A model generated the notes under the pieces. It was not told the origin of the DNA. It ran no database searches and worked only from the letters and a program-made list of their open reading frames with translations. From the NCBI GenBank assembly GCA_017993835.1, contig JAGOLX010000009.1, positions 91,060 to 155,059 of the forward strand: a stretch of DNA of 64,000 nucleotides, in the 5' to 3' direction. Shown piece by piece: positions 35,217 through 44,940 of the stretch. Position 1 is the first letter of the stretch, and every line of letters starts with the position of its first letter. Position numbers and translations under genes: made by a program. The stretch comes from Phycisphaerae bacterium (GTDB lineage: Bacteria > Planctomycetota > Phycisphaerae > Sedimentisphaerales > Anaerobacaceae).

Positions 35217-36446
35217 ATGGAAGAGAAACGCCCTCCAAGTCGTGTCGCGGTCAAGCGCTCCTACGTGCGTCATCTGACGCCGATGGTCGTTTGGCTGGGC
35301 ACCGTGATGGTTGTAGGCTGGTTGTTCTACCAGCGGTCCGAGAGTTTTCAGATGGTCGGCATCGCGCAGAGCGAGGTTCGCCAGGTGGCTTCGGATTGCA
35401 CCGCGCGGATCGTGGATATCCAGGTCGATCTGTTCGAGCCCGTGACAGCCGGCCAGGTTCTGGCGGTCCTGAACACGGTGCCCGCCAGTGAGCTGACCAC
35501 AGAAGCGGAGCTTGGGGCCCAGGTGGCGACCGCGGCGGCGGAGATCGAGCGACTGATGGCCTCGCTGATCCCCACGCAGGATCAACTGCTCGTCGAGAAG
35601 GCCGACCTGCAGATCAGCCATGCGGACAACCAAAGGCGATTCGTTGTGGATGCCGAGGCCGCCCGTCTGCACGTGCTCCAGATCCAGACGGAAATTGCCT
35701 CGGAGGAGATCCTGCTGAACGGTCTGGCCGTGGATCTCCAAGCCACCGAGAAGCTTGTCGAGCAGGAGGTGGTGGTGCCCTTTGAGCTGGAGAAGCTCCA
35801 GATCCAGTATGACAGCACGGCCAAGAAGATCAAAGAGTACCAGGTCGAGCTGGGACAGGCGCAGGCGGATCAGGCCGAAGCGGAACGTCGGCGAGACGAA
35901 TTCGCCCAGCAGCAACTGCCTCAGCAGTCCATCGACGACGCCCTGGAGGCCATTCGCAAGGAAGCCAGGGTCCAGGAGGAACTGATGAAGGGGTTGCGGG
36001 CCCAGATCGCCGCGTTCAAGGCCCGCAGCGCCGTCGAGGTGAAATCCCCGATCGATGGCGTGGTCATCCCGATCTCCGGGCAGGCCAACGAGGTGCTCCT
36101 CAAGCGGCAGGGCGAAGAGACGATCCGACGGGCCGGAGAGGTCGTCTCCGCAGGCGACCCGATCCTGGCCGTCGCCCAGACGCAGCCCACCGAGATCGTT
36201 GCCTACGCCAACGAGCAACAGGTTGGGTATCTCGAAGACGATATGACCGTCGAACTGGTCAAGATGAGGTATCCGGCCCAGATCGCGCAGTCGAACGTCC
36301 TGTCGATCGGGCCGACGATCGAGTTGTTGCCGCAGCGTCTGTGGCGCAGTCCGACGATTCCGCAATGGGGGCGGCCGGTCATGATCGCGGTTCCGCCGGG
36401 ACTCGATCTGGTTCCGGGCGAGCTGGTGGGAGTCCGCGGGTTGTAG
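35217..36446 (+). CDS. HlyD/EmrA-type membrane fusion protein
   Basis: A 409-residue periplasmic adaptor: one N-terminal membrane helix (about 23-42), a first half-lipoyl motif (ARIVDIQVDLFEPVTAGQVLAVL, about 62-84), a long alpha-helical hairpin/coiled coil (about 90-270), a second half-lipoyl motif (VEVKSPIDGVVIPISGQANEVL, about 279-300) and a beta-barrel domain. Such proteins connect an inner-membrane pump to a TolC-type tube. No pump gene other than DUF4956 lies here, so the adaptor may serve DUF4956. It follows DUF4956 by 10 bp and precedes the TolC-like gene by 52 bp. Confidence 0.85.
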   Translation: MEEKRPPSRVAVKRSYVRHLTPMVVWLGTVMVVGWLFYQRSESFQMVGIAQSEVRQVASDCTARIVDIQVDLFEPVTAGQVLAVLNTVPASELTTEAELGAQVATAAAEIERLMASLIPTQDQLLVEKADLQISHADNQRRFVVDAEAARLHVLQIQTEIASEEILLNGLAVDLQATEKLVEQEVVVPFELEKLQIQYDSTAKKIKEYQVELGQAQADQAEAERRRDEFAQQQLPQQSIDDALEAIRKEARVQEELMKGLRAQIAAFKARSAVEVKSPIDGVVIPISGQANEVLLKRQGEETIRRAGEVVSAGDPILAVAQTQPTEIVAYANEQQVGYLEDDMTVELVKMRYPAQIAQSNVLSIGPTIELLPQRLWRSPTIPQWGRPVMIAVPPGLDLVPGELVGVRGL

Positions 36447-36498
36447 ACGACCGGCGGTTTTCGCCGCGTCGCCGGGCGACCGACGCGAGGAGAGATCG

Positions 36499-38154
36499 AT
36501 GAAGAACGTATCCTGCAAATGGGAATCGACCGGGAGGAGCGTGTTGCTCCTTGCCGGCGTCGTTCTGCTGGCGGGATGCGGTCCCAAGAGCTACAAGCGC
36601 GACGCAGACGAGCAGGTCTATAAGTTTGTGGACAAGCATTGGGAACCTGAGTTCGGTCCGCAGGCGAACTATCGGATTCAGGGCGCGCCCGCCGGGCCGA
36701 ACGATATCGATGTTGAACAGGTAGCCCGCGTGGAAAAGGTTGTCGCGGATACGGGGATTCTCACGGTTCCGCAGGCGGCGATGATCGCGCTGGCCTGCAA
36801 TCGCGACTACCAGCTTGCGAAAGAGCTGTTGTACACGACCACTCTCGACATGCGGCTGATTCGCCACACCTACGAGATGCAGTTCTTCGGTGGCGGCACC
36901 GCTCTGTACTCCAATGACGGTCTGAACGAACGAGCGGTGGTGGAGCCGAATCTCGGTTTCAACCGCTTGTTGGCGACCGGAGCCAGGGTCGGAACGACGA
37001 TCGGCGCCCGATGGGCGGACATCATGATAGGCAGCGGCCAGCACGGATGGTCCGGCGTCCTCGGCGCCAGCGTCGTGCAACCCCTTTTGCGAGGCAGCAA
37101 TCCGCGGGTGGTTCGCGAGCCCCTGACGCAGGCGGAGCGCAATGCCCTGTACCAGATCCGGACGGTCTGCCGGTCGCGGAAGCTGTGGGTCGTAGCGGCC
37201 CTGATGCTGTACTACGAGACCTTGGAGCTGCAGGAGGTCGCGAAGACCGAGGAGGCCCGCATCGCCTACCTCGTGACTCTGGAGGGGCGCGTCGGGAAGA
37301 TGGTCGAGGGCGGGCGCCTCCCCCAGGAGGAACTGGACCAGATCCGCCAGGAGACCTTGCGGGCGCGGGATTCTCACATCCTGGCTGCGAAGGAGTACGA
37401 TCGGTTCCTCGACTTCCTCAAAATCACGCTCGGGGTTTCTCCCGCTCTGGAATTCGACGTGGATGGCGAGGTCTTCGAATCGTTGAAGGCCAACGGGATT
37501 CCCTACCCCGATTTTTCGCTCGACGAAGCGATTGAAGCCGCGTTGATTCATCGTCTGGACCTGACGAACAACGCGGACATGGTGATCGACGCCCAGCGGG
37601 CGGTGTACGTCGCGGCCGACGGACTTCGCACCGGGCTCAACGTATTTGCCGGCGCGGATGCCCGGACAGACGGCGACAGGAAAGTGTCCGTCGGGGCCAC
37701 GCTGGATCTGCCGTTGGACCGGGTGGCGGAGCAGGACGTGTACGCCAAGGCTCTGGTTATGCTGAATCAGCGGGAGCGCGAGTACGGCCTGACCGCCGAC
37801 ACGATCAGGATGGAGGTTCGCGAAGCCCATCGCAAGCTGCTGGAGGCTGCGGAGCGGTATCGTGTCTTGTCCGAAGGCGTGCGACTGGCGGAGGACCGCG
37901 TCACCAACACGTTCGAATTGCTTCGATACGGACGGGTGAGCAGCCGGCGGGTCCTGACGGCTCTGGAGCATTGGCGCGACGCGAGGAATGAGTCAGCGGA
38001 CGCATTGACGGACTACGCCATCGCGACGCTGAATTTCTATCGGGACACGGAGGTTCTTCAGGTCCGCCCGGACGGGATGTGGGAGGTCGGCCCGGGGGCG
38101 ACGCGGGTGGTCCAGACGGGAATCTCAGGAGAAAAAACGGCGCCGGTTCGGTGA
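36499..38154 (+). CDS. TolC-like outer membrane efflux lipoprotein
   Basis: A 551-residue lipoprotein (signal VLLLAGVVLLAGC, lipobox cysteine about residue 27) of the outer-membrane factor family. It consists of long helices arranged as two repeats (about 85-320 and 340-520), with TVPQAAMIALACNRDYQLAKE and FSLDEAIEAALIHRLDLTNNADMV at equivalent places. A beta region with RVGTTIGARWADIM and VSVGATLDLPLDR is typical of the barrel strands. GGAGAG precedes the ATG. It completes an HlyD/TolC pair downstream of VTC-DUF4956 and would give the locus a path across the outer membrane. Confidence 0.85.
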   Translation: MKNVSCKWESTGRSVLLLAGVVLLAGCGPKSYKRDADEQVYKFVDKHWEPEFGPQANYRIQGAPAGPNDIDVEQVARVEKVVADTGILTVPQAAMIALACNRDYQLAKELLYTTTLDMRLIRHTYEMQFFGGGTALYSNDGLNERAVVEPNLGFNRLLATGARVGTTIGARWADIMIGSGQHGWSGVLGASVVQPLLRGSNPRVVREPLTQAERNALYQIRTVCRSRKLWVVAALMLYYETLELQEVAKTEEARIAYLVTLEGRVGKMVEGGRLPQEELDQIRQETLRARDSHILAAKEYDRFLDFLKITLGVSPALEFDVDGEVFESLKANGIPYPDFSLDEAIEAALIHRLDLTNNADMVIDAQRAVYVAADGLRTGLNVFAGADARTDGDRKVSVGATLDLPLDRVAEQDVYAKALVMLNQREREYGLTADTIRMEVREAHRKLLEAAERYRVLSEGVRLAEDRVTNTFELLRYGRVSSRRVLTALEHWRDARNESADALTDYAIATLNFYRDTEVLQVRPDGMWEVGPGATRVVQTGISGEKTAPVR

Positions 38155-38162
38155 CGAAATGG

Positions 38163-38168
38163 TATAAT
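38163..38168 (+). promoter_or_regulatory. Perfect -10 hexamer before the second lamin-tail gene
   Basis: TATAAT lies 8 bp after the TolC-like stop and 76 bp before ATG 38245. No matching -35 is clear, but the hexamer suggests that the last gene of the locus can be expressed on its own. Confidence 0.45.
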
Positions 38169-38244
38169 GGGCAGAAATCGCCCTGTGGTGCGGCGGCCGC
38201 GGGCATGCATTGGTCTTCGATACAACTACGGAAAGGGTGGAATC

Positions 38245-39255
38245 ATGAGTATTCGAGTCACCGGCATCTTCATCATGCTGGCCCTCTTGACGGCACATGC
38301 CTGGGCGGCGGACATCATTCTGAACGAGTACAACGCCGTCGATAGCAACGACTTCCTGGGCGGCGGCAACTCGTCGGTCGATGAGAGCGGCGGGCGGGCC
38401 TTTGACAGCTACTTCGGCCGCGTCCCCGGCAACGGCGGCGACTGGTTCGAGCTGGTGGTCATCAAGGATCACCTGGACATCCGCGGCTGGAGCCTGGATA
38501 TCTACGAGGACGGCATCCTCGACGAAACCCTCACCCTGACTGTGAATCCGATCTGGCAGAATCTGCGGGCCGGCACGATCATCACGGTTTCCGAGGACGT
38601 GCCCAGCGACATCAGCTACGATCCGAACGCCGGCGATTGGTGGATCAACGTTCAGGCCAACAACAACGGCGACGGCCTGTACATCGAGAAGTCCTCGTTC
38701 CCCGTGAGTTCCTCGAACTGGCAGTTGCGGATCCGCAACCTGGCAGGGCAGGTCGTGTTCGGACCGGCCGGCGAGGGCGTCAGTCCCGCCTCCGGGATCA
38801 GCGGGACCGAGGTCTTTCGTCTGGAGGACAACCCCAGCGCCACCGTCACCGCCAGTTCGACCGACTACGATGACGGCGACGATTTCAGCACGTTCGGGTC
38901 GCCGAACCGCTGGGGCTCGCAGAGTTTCAGCAAGCTGCGTCCCGCGTTGACCGCGGACGCTGCGACCGTCACGGTTGTGACCCCGAACGGCACCGACATC
39001 CTGGCTGCGGGCGACCTCGTGGACATCACCTGGACGAGCGAGAACGTCAGCGAGACGGCCCTCGTCGAGTTCTCCATCGACAATGGCTACTCGTGGACCG
39101 AGGTGTATCCGCCGAACGTCGGCAACGCCGGCACCTACACCTGGCTGGTGCCCTTCGTGGTCTCAGACGAAGTCCTCGTGCGGGTGTCGAGCACGACTCG
39201 TCCCGGCGTCTTCGATGTGAGCGACCTGCCGTTCGAGATCGTGTCCGGCCTGTGA
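38245..39255 (+). CDS. Secreted lamin-tail domain protein
   Basis: A 336-residue exported protein: signal peptide about 1-22 ([16 protein letters not shown]), then a lamin-tail domain (about 23-235) starting [10 protein letters not shown] with [22 protein letters not shown]-terminal Ig-like beta domain follows (about 250-335, [26 protein letters not shown]), the type seen in Ser-Thr-rich extracellular proteins. There is no PEP-CTERM or other anchor. It shares its domain with the CotH protein at the start of the locus, which suggests one surface-associated assembly. A strong terminator follows. Confidence 0.82.
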   Translation: MSIRVTGIFIMLALLTAHAWAADIILNEYNAVDSNDFLGGGNSSVDESGGRAFDSYFGRVPGNGGDWFELVVIKDHLDIRGWSLDIYEDGILDETLTLTVNPIWQNLRAGTIITVSEDVPSDISYDPNAGDWWINVQANNNGDGLYIEKSSFPVSSSNWQLRIRNLAGQVVFGPAGEGVSPASGISGTEVFRLEDNPSATVTASSTDYDDGDDFSTFGSPNRWGSQSFSKLRPALTADAATVTVVTPNGTDILAAGDLVDITWTSENVSETALVEFSIDNGYSWTEVYPPNVGNAGTYTWLVPFVVSDEVLVRVSSTTRPGVFDVSDLPFEIVSGL

Positions 39256-39342
39256 TGAGCTTCTCGGGCCTCGCTCGCGTGATCTTGACCGGGCAGAGCT
39301 GACCCTGCCGTCGAACGACGCGAAGTCTGCAGGAACATTCCG

Positions 39343-39389
39343 GTGGCAGCGGCAAGCCTGGTGCTTTGCCGCTGCCACCTTCGTTTTGT
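39343..39389 (+). terminator. Rho-independent terminator of the CotH/polyphosphate locus
   Basis: A 14-bp perfect stem (GGTGGCAGCGGCAA with TTGCCGCTGCCACC, 39343-39356 and 39367-39380) is followed by TTCGTTTTG. It lies 87 bp after the lamin-tail stop codon. Confidence 0.85.
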
Positions 39390-39454
39390 GCGCACCCTCA
39401 GCCGAGTCGCCGACTGGCGGAGAACTTTCCCTACAACCCCGGCGGCAAATCGTG

Positions 39455-39460
39455 TATAGT
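39455..39460 (+). promoter_or_regulatory. Possible leuS -10 element
   Basis: TATAGT lies 157 bp before ATG 39617. The upstream region lacks a convincing -35, so the assignment rests on the hexamer and its place after the terminator. Confidence 0.4.
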
Positions 39461-39616
39461 ATCTGGCCCGATGCAGCGGCGCCCGTCCGTGTCGGAGCGG
39501 GCTCGCTGTCGGGCGACGGTCCGGCCCGGTGTGGTCCGGCGAACGGACTGTCGCAATCCTGTGGTCCTCTGCGCCCGCACGCGGCGCGAGGGGACCTGAA
39601 AGAGGTGTCTGAGAGC

Positions 39617-42319
39617 ATGAGTGAAAAGGCTGGTGCATACGACTTCGGTCCGATCGAGCGGAAGTGGCAAGAGTATTGGGAGCGGAACAAGACGTTCCAG
39701 GCCAAGGACTGCGACGCCTCGCGTCCGAAGTACTATGTGCTCGACATGTTCCCCTACCCGAGCGGTCAGGGTCTGCACGTGGGCCATCCCGAAGGCTACA
39801 CCGCCAGCGACATCGTCGCGCGGTACAAGCGGATGAAGGGTTTCAACGTCCTGCACCCGATGGGCTGGGACGCCTTCGGCCTGCCCGCGGAGCAGTATGC
39901 CATCGACACGGGCACGCACCCGGCGGTCACGACGAAGAAGAACATCGACACGTTCCGCCGACAGATCAAGATGCTCGGTTTCTCCTACGACTGGGACCGC
40001 GAGGTGGACACGACGGACCCCGCCTACTTCCAATGGACTCAGTGGATCTTCCTCAATCTGTTCAACAGTTACTACGATACCTCTTGGGCCAGGGCGGCCG
40101 ACATCGGACTGCTGGAGGACGCGCTCGCGGAGACGCCCAAGCGCCAATCCGAGTGGCAGAGCAGCGCCTTCCTGACGTCGTGGCACAACGCGACGCGGGG
40201 ATGGCCCTGGGACAGGCAAACGCCCCCCCTGGCGACGGTGTCGCCCCATCTGCCCGCTGACTGCGAGCAGCGGCAGGTTCTCGTGCAGAGGATCGTGTCG
40301 CATCTGCGTCTGGCCTACGAGGATTGGGTGCCGGTCTGGTGGTGCGAGGGCTGCAAGGCGGTCCTCGCCAACGAAGAGGTGAAAGACGGCAAGTGCGACC
40401 GCAAGGGCCACCAGAACGTGGTGCGCCGCCCGATGCGGCAGTGGCTGCTGCGGATCACCGCCTACGCGGACCGCCTGCTCGACGACCTCAAGCTCGTCAC
40501 CTGGTCGGAGTCGATCAAGGAGATGCAGCGCAACTGGATCGGGCGCAGCGAGGGCGCGGAGGTGGACTTCGAGATCGCCGACGGCCCGGCAGCCGGGCGC
40601 AAGCTCCGCGTCTTCACCACCCGACCCGACACGCTCTTTGGCGCCACGTACATGGTGCTCTCGCCGGAGCACTCGCTGGTCGAGCAGATCACGACCGCGG
40701 AGCAGCGACAGGTCGTTCAGGCCTATCGCGCGGAGGCCGCCCGCAAGAGCGAGCTGGAGCGCACCTCGCAGGACAAGGACAAGACCGGCGTCTTCACCGG
40801 CAACTACGCAATCAACCCGGTCAATCGCGACCGGATTCCGATTTGGATCGCGGATTATGTGCTGGCCAGCTATGGCACCGGCGCGATCATGGCGGTGCCG
40901 GCCCACGACACCCGCGACTTCGAGTTCGCCAAGAAGTTTGATCTGCCCATCATCCAGGTGGTTCAGCCGCCGGACCCGAAGACGGATTGGCAAGGCTTCG
41001 TGGACGACGGCACCTCGGTGAACTCCACCGGCCCGGACATCTCCATCACGGGTCTGCCCACTGCCCAGGCCAAGAGTAAGATCACCGCCTGGCTCGCGGA
41101 GCAGGACCTGGGCAGCAGGGCGGTCAACTACAAGCTGCGGGACTGGCTGTTCAGCCGCCAGCGATACTGGGGCGAGCCGATCCCGGTGGTCCACTGTGCG
41201 AAGTGCGGCGTGGTGCCGCTGCCGGAGACGACGTTGCCGCTGACGTTGCCCGAGGTGACGGATTACACGCCTCCTGGGACGGGGGAGCCACCCCTGGCGA
41301 AGGCGACCGAGTGGCTCAGAGCGACCTGTCCGCGGTGCGGCGGCCCGGCCGAACGCGAGACCAACACGATGCCCCAGTGGGCCGGCAGTTGCTGGTATTA
41401 TCTGCGGTACATAGACCCGAAGAACTTCCAGCAGGGTTGGGACCCCGCCAAGGAGCACTACTGGATGCCGGTGGACCTCTACATCGGCGGCGCCGAGCAC
41501 GCGGTCCTGCACCTGCTCTACTCGCGGTTCTGGCACAAGTTCCTGTATGACATCGGGCGAGTCCACACGAAGGAGCCGTTCATGAAGCTCATCAATCAGG
41601 GCATGATCCTCGGCGAGGACGGCCAGAAGATGAGCAAGTCGCGCGGCAACGTGGTGAACCCGGATCACGTCATTCAGGAGTACGGCGCGGACTCCATGCG
41701 GCTGTACGAGATGTTCATGGGCCCGCTGGAGGCGATGAAGCCGTGGAGCATGCAAGGCGTTCAGGGCGTCTACCGCTTCCTTCAGAAGGCCTGGCGGATG
41801 ATTGTGAATGAGGAGACGAACGCCTTGGATCCGGCAGTCCGCGAGGCTCAGGCGGACGAGGAGACGCTGAGACTGCTGCACCAGACGATCCGCAAGGTGG
41901 GCGGCGACGTCGAGACGTTCGGTTTCAATACCGCCATCAGCGCCATGATGATCCTCGTGAATCACGTCGCTCGCCTGGAGGTCCGGCCGAGGTCGGTGGT
42001 CGAGCCCTTCGTCCTGATCCTGGCGCCGTTCTCGCCGCACGTTGCCGAAGAGCTGTGGGCCCGTCTGGGCCACGCGAGCAGTCTGGCCTATGAGCCTTGG
42101 CCGCAGTACGACGAGGAGCTTGCCCGCGACAAGCAGGTCGAGCTGGCGGTCCAGGTCAACGGCAAGGTCAAGGACCGCATTGTGGTGGCCGCCGACGCGG
42201 ACGACGAGTCCGTCAAGGCCGTCGCGCTGTGCAGTGAAAAGGTGGTCGCCGCCCTGGGCGGCAAGACGCCCAAGAAGGTGATCGTCATCAAGTCCCGGCT
42301 GGTGAACATCGTGGTGTGA
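39617..42319 (+). CDS. leuS: Leucine--tRNA ligase
   Basis: A 900-residue class I synthetase. The HIGH motif appears as HVGHPEGY (about residues 54-61) and KMSKS as KMSKSRGN in the last third. The CP1 editing domain has [19 protein letters not shown], with the conserved threonines and [19 protein letters not shown] zinc-knuckle-like CEGC...C...H follows about residue 240. Residues about 160-230 diverge from the usual sequence and lack the common RPI-ELPIP stretch. ATG 39617 matches the family start (the frame extends to 39386 through the leader). The next gene starts 7 bp downstream. Confidence 0.93.
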   Translation: MSEKAGAYDFGPIERKWQEYWERNKTFQAKDCDASRPKYYVLDMFPYPSGQGLHVGHPEGYTASDIVARYKRMKGFNVLHPMGWDAFGLPAEQYAIDTGTHPAVTTKKNIDTFRRQIKMLGFSYDWDREVDTTDPAYFQWTQWIFLNLFNSYYDTSWARAADIGLLEDALAETPKRQSEWQSSAFLTSWHNATRGWPWDRQTPPLATVSPHLPADCEQRQVLVQRIVSHLRLAYEDWVPVWWCEGCKAVLANEEVKDGKCDRKGHQNVVRRPMRQWLLRITAYADRLLDDLKLVTWSESIKEMQRNWIGRSEGAEVDFEIADGPAAGRKLRVFTTRPDTLFGATYMVLSPEHSLVEQITTAEQRQVVQAYRAEAARKSELERTSQDKDKTGVFTGNYAINPVNRDRIPIWIADYVLASYGTGAIMAVPAHDTRDFEFAKKFDLPIIQVVQPPDPKTDWQGFVDDGTSVNSTGPDISITGLPTAQAKSKITAWLAEQDLGSRAVNYKLRDWLFSRQRYWGEPIPVVHCAKCGVVPLPETTLPLTLPEVTDYTPPGTGEPPLAKATEWLRATCPRCGGPAERETNTMPQWAGSCWYYLRYIDPKNFQQGWDPAKEHYWMPVDLYIGGAEHAVLHLLYSRFWHKFLYDIGRVHTKEPFMKLINQGMILGEDGQKMSKSRGNVVNPDHVIQEYGADSMRLYEMFMGPLEAMKPWSMQGVQGVYRFLQKAWRMIVNEETNALDPAVREAQADEETLRLLHQTIRKVGGDVETFGFNTAISAMMILVNHVARLEVRPRSVVEPFVLILAPFSPHVAEELWARLGHASSLAYEPWPQYDEELARDKQVELAVQVNGKVKDRIVVAADADDESVKAVALCSEKVVAALGGKTPKKVIVIKSRLVNIVV

Positions 42320-42326
42320 TGCTCGT

Positions 42327-42908
42327 ATGCCATCGGAGATCGAGGCCAAGCTGAAGGTGGATTCGTTGCAGGCGGTCGAGCGTCGGCTCGTCGAGTGCGG
42401 CGGATCGTTTCTCCGCGAGACGATCCAGACCGATCGCTACTACGACACCGCTGGACGAGACCTGACGCGGACGGACAAGGCCCTGCGGCTGCGGACCGAT
42501 ACGAAGGGCGGCCGCGAGCGACAGATCCTGGCGTATAAGGGCCCCAAAGAACGCGACGACTACAAGAAACGCGTCGAGCTGGAGACGCAGGTGAGCGACG
42601 CCGAGACGACGGAGTTGCTCCTGGCGGCTCTGGGGTACACCAAGGCGCTCGCCTTCAACAAACGACGGCGCTTGTGGCAGTTGGGCGGGTGCGAGGTGGC
42701 GCTCGATGAGCTGCCGTTGCTGGGGGCGTTCGTCGAGATCGAAGGACCCGACTCCGAGACCATCGCCAGGGTTCAGGCGATGTTGCGTCTGGAGGCGGTG
42801 CCCCACATCATGGACAGCTACGCCTGCCTGATCGGCCGGGAGCTTTCCCGGCTCGGACGGGACGAACGCCAGGTATACCTGGGTCGGTGTGAACAAGGTG
42901 GAAAGTGA
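42327..42908 (+). CDS. Class IV adenylate cyclase / CYTH domain protein (CyaB-like)
   Basis: A 193-residue CYTH (CyaB-thiamine triphosphatase) protein. The N-terminal EIEAKLKV is the ExExK phosphate/metal motif. QTDRYYDTAGRDLTRTDKALRLRT, KKRVELETQV and WQLGGCEVALDELPLLGAFVEIEG complete the tunnel of alternating acidic and basic residues. CYTH proteins act on triphosphates: some make cAMP, others cleave thiamine triphosphate or tripolyphosphate, and the fold is the same as VTC. The exact substrate cannot be read here. It lies between leuS (7 bp) and kdsA. Confidence 0.88.
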   Translation: MPSEIEAKLKVDSLQAVERRLVECGGSFLRETIQTDRYYDTAGRDLTRTDKALRLRTDTKGGRERQILAYKGPKERDDYKKRVELETQVSDAETTELLLAALGYTKALAFNKRRRLWQLGGCEVALDELPLLGAFVEIEGPDSETIARVQAMLRLEAVPHIMDSYACLIGRELSRLGRDERQVYLGRCEQGGK

Positions 42909-43746
42909 GCAGACAGTAGTGACGACGGGTACGAGTTTCAAGATTGGCGGCGTGGAGGTGGGCCTGAGCACGCCGCTGTTTCTGATGGCCGGGCCGTGCG
43001 TGATCGAGAGCGAAGCCGGGTGTCTGGAGATCGCGGAGCGTCTGGTGCAGATCTCTGGGCGGACCGGTGTTCGGATGATCTTCAAGGCCAGTTTCGACAA
43101 GGCCAACCGCAGCAGCTTCTCGAGCTTTCGTGGTCCCGGCCTGGCCGAGGGGATGAGAGTCCTCGCGAAGGTGCGGGCCGAGACCGGCCTGCCCGTGATG
43201 ACGGACATCCATGAGCCCGCCCAGGCGACCGAAGCAGCCGAGACGGTCGACTGCCTCCAGGTTCCCGCGTTCTTGTGCCGACAGACCGACCTGCTCTGTG
43301 CCTGCGCCGAGACGGGCCGGCCCATCAGTGTCAAGAAGGGGCAATTCCTTTCGCCCGCCGAGATGGGAAACGTGGTCGACAAGATCCGAGCCTGCAAGAA
43401 CGACAAGGTGATCCTCACCGAACGGGGCACCTTCTTCGGATACAATCGTCTGGTCAACGACATGACGGGCATCCCGCTCATGCAGCAGTTCGGGTGCCCG
43501 GTGGTCTTCGACGCGACGCACAGCACACAACAGCCCGGCGGCCTGGGCGCCGCCAGCGGCGGCCGGCGGGAGATGGCGCCTCTGCTGGCGAAGGCGGCGG
43601 TCGCTGCCGGCGTCAACGGCCTGTTCCTGGAGGTCCATCCCACGCCGGAAAAAGCGCTCTCCGACGCCGCATCCATGCTGCCCCTGGATTGGCTGGAGGA
43701 CTTGGTGCGGATCTGCAAAGGCATTTTTGAGATTGTCCATGGCTAA
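42889..43746 (+). CDS. kdsA: 3-deoxy-8-phosphooctulonate synthase (Kdo-8-P synthase)
   Basis: An enzyme of up to 285 residues that condenses phosphoenolpyruvate and arabinose-5-phosphate to Kdo-8-phosphate for the LPS inner core. Motifs: AGPCVIES (about 34-41), FKASFDKANRSS, VMTDIHEP, LQVPAFLCRQTDL, SVKKGQFLSP, FDATHSTQQPGG, EVHPTP. Cysteine in GPCVIES marks the metal-dependent class; the metal-free enterobacterial class has asparagine there. GTG 42889 overlaps cyaB by 20 bp; GTG 42919, 10 bp after the cyaB stop, is also plausible and closer to family length. It overlaps the next gene by 8 bp. Confidence 0.93.
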   Translation: MNKVESEQTVVTTGTSFKIGGVEVGLSTPLFLMAGPCVIESEAGCLEIAERLVQISGRTGVRMIFKASFDKANRSSFSSFRGPGLAEGMRVLAKVRAETGLPVMTDIHEPAQATEAAETVDCLQVPAFLCRQTDLLCACAETGRPISVKKGQFLSPAEMGNVVDKIRACKNDKVILTERGTFFGYNRLVNDMTGIPLMQQFGCPVVFDATHSTQQPGGLGAASGGRREMAPLLAKAAVAAGVNGLFLEVHPTPEKALSDAASMLPLDWLEDLVRICKGIFEIVHG

Positions 43747-44692
43747 GAAGAAGGAACCCACCTCGTATACCTACGGCCCGGTGCCGTCCCGCCGGCTCGG
43801 TTTGAGCCTGGGTGTCGATATCGTCCCGCCCAAGATCTGCACGCTGGACTGCGTGTACTGCCAGCTCGGACGCACGATCACCAGCAGCACCACGCGGGCC
43901 GATTTCGTCGATATCAATGCGGTCCTGGCCGAAATCGAGTCGAAACTGCGGGCCGGGCTCAAGACCGACTACATCACCCTGGGCGGTTCCGGCGAGCCGA
44001 CGCTCAACTCCCGTCTGGGCGATCTGATCGACGGCATCCGTCGGCTTACCGATATCCCGGTGGCGATCCTGACCAACGGGACGCTGCTGTACCGGGCCGA
44101 CGTGCGGGCCGAGTGTGCGAAGGCGGATGTGGTGGCGCCGTCGCTGGACGCGGGGGATGCCGTTGTCTTCCAGGCCGTGAACCGGCCGAACCCCGATATC
44201 ACCCTGGATAAGCTGGTTTCAGGGATGGAGCAGTTCCGCGACGAGTTCCGCGGCCGGATCTGGCTGGAGGTGTTCCTGGTCGCGGGCGTGAATACGGATG
44301 ACTCGCAGATCGAGAAGATCAGATCTCTGATTCGACGGATTCGGCCAGACAAGGTCCATCTGAACACCGCGGTCCGCCCGCCGGCGGAGCCCAACGTTCG
44401 CGCGATGTCTCGCGAGGCGCTCGGTGAGATCGCCCGTCGCATCGGCGGAATCTGCGAGGTGATCGGCGAAGCACCGGCCGCGTCGGAGGACCGCCGGGAG
44501 ACGCGGGCGGAGGCGGATGTCATTTCAGTGCTGAAACGGAGGCCCTGCACCATCGAGGACATCTGTGCCGGGCTGGGAATGAACCGCCATGAGGCAGCCA
44601 AGCACATCGGCCATTTGCAGAGCGCGGGGAAGGTCCATTCCGAGCCGCGGGGGAGTGTTCTCTATTTTCACATTCGCCCGGACGTGCCGTAG
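43739..44692 (+). CDS. Radical SAM protein (COG0731-type) with C-terminal winged helix
   Basis: A 317-residue protein. PSRRLGLSLGVDIVPPKICTLDCVYC carries the radical-SAM cysteines C34, C38 and C41 (CxxxCxxC), in short TYGPVPSRRLG then CTLDCVYC. GGSGEPTLN, TNGTLL and DKVHLNTAVRPPAEP follow in the barrel. Residues 250-310 form a helix-turn-helix (CTIEDICAGLGMNRHEAAKHIGHL). The family is related to wyosine-type tRNA enzymes, but its reaction is unknown. ATG 43739 overlaps the kdsA stop by 8 bp, so it is coupled to the leuS-cyaB-kdsA unit. Confidence 0.85.
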   Translation: MAKKKEPTSYTYGPVPSRRLGLSLGVDIVPPKICTLDCVYCQLGRTITSSTTRADFVDINAVLAEIESKLRAGLKTDYITLGGSGEPTLNSRLGDLIDGIRRLTDIPVAILTNGTLLYRADVRAECAKADVVAPSLDAGDAVVFQAVNRPNPDITLDKLVSGMEQFRDEFRGRIWLEVFLVAGVNTDDSQIEKIRSLIRRIRPDKVHLNTAVRPPAEPNVRAMSREALGEIARRIGGICEVIGEAPAASEDRRETRAEADVISVLKRRPCTIEDICAGLGMNRHEAAKHIGHLQSAGKVHSEPRGSVLYFHIRPDVP

Positions 44693-44940
44693 CGAGGGGC
44701 TGTTGCCGCCCTCCGACCACCATCAGCGGTCGCACACCGTGACAGATTCTGCGGAAGGACCGCATAAATGAACGGCACATAAGTCCACTTTTTGTAAAGC
44801 CGGACGTTCCATTGGCCGATAAAAGCGTTGTAGTGTTTTGCTGAGGCCAAGGCCGGCCATCGGCGAACATGCAGGAACCGCAGGAAGGCCGCCGCGGGCG
44901 GAGGTGTCCGGCGGGAAAGGTCACCCGGTAAGGCGTACTC

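Larger units (their letters stand above)
39256..39616. other. Intergenic region before leuS, 361 bp
   Basis: It contains the terminator at 39343-39389, a TATAGT -10 at 39455-39460 and then a GC-rich leader of about 150 nt before leuS that should fold strongly. I see no T-box motif, no small gene with a credible start, and no repeat. Confidence 0.6.

Noticed and set aside
35169..36587. 472-residue minus-strand frame over the HlyD-like gene
   Set aside because: Leu/Asp/His/Arg-biased shadow of a coiled-coil gene.
39468..39616. T-box or other riboswitch in the leuS leader
   Set aside because: The leader is GC-rich and foldable, but no T-box sequence, specifier loop or terminator/antiterminator pair could be recognised.
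39431..42349. 972-residue open frame antisense to leuS
   Set aside because: It is a GC-skew shadow: Arg/His/Leu/Val-rich low-complexity protein, no family motif, fully opposite an intact leuS.
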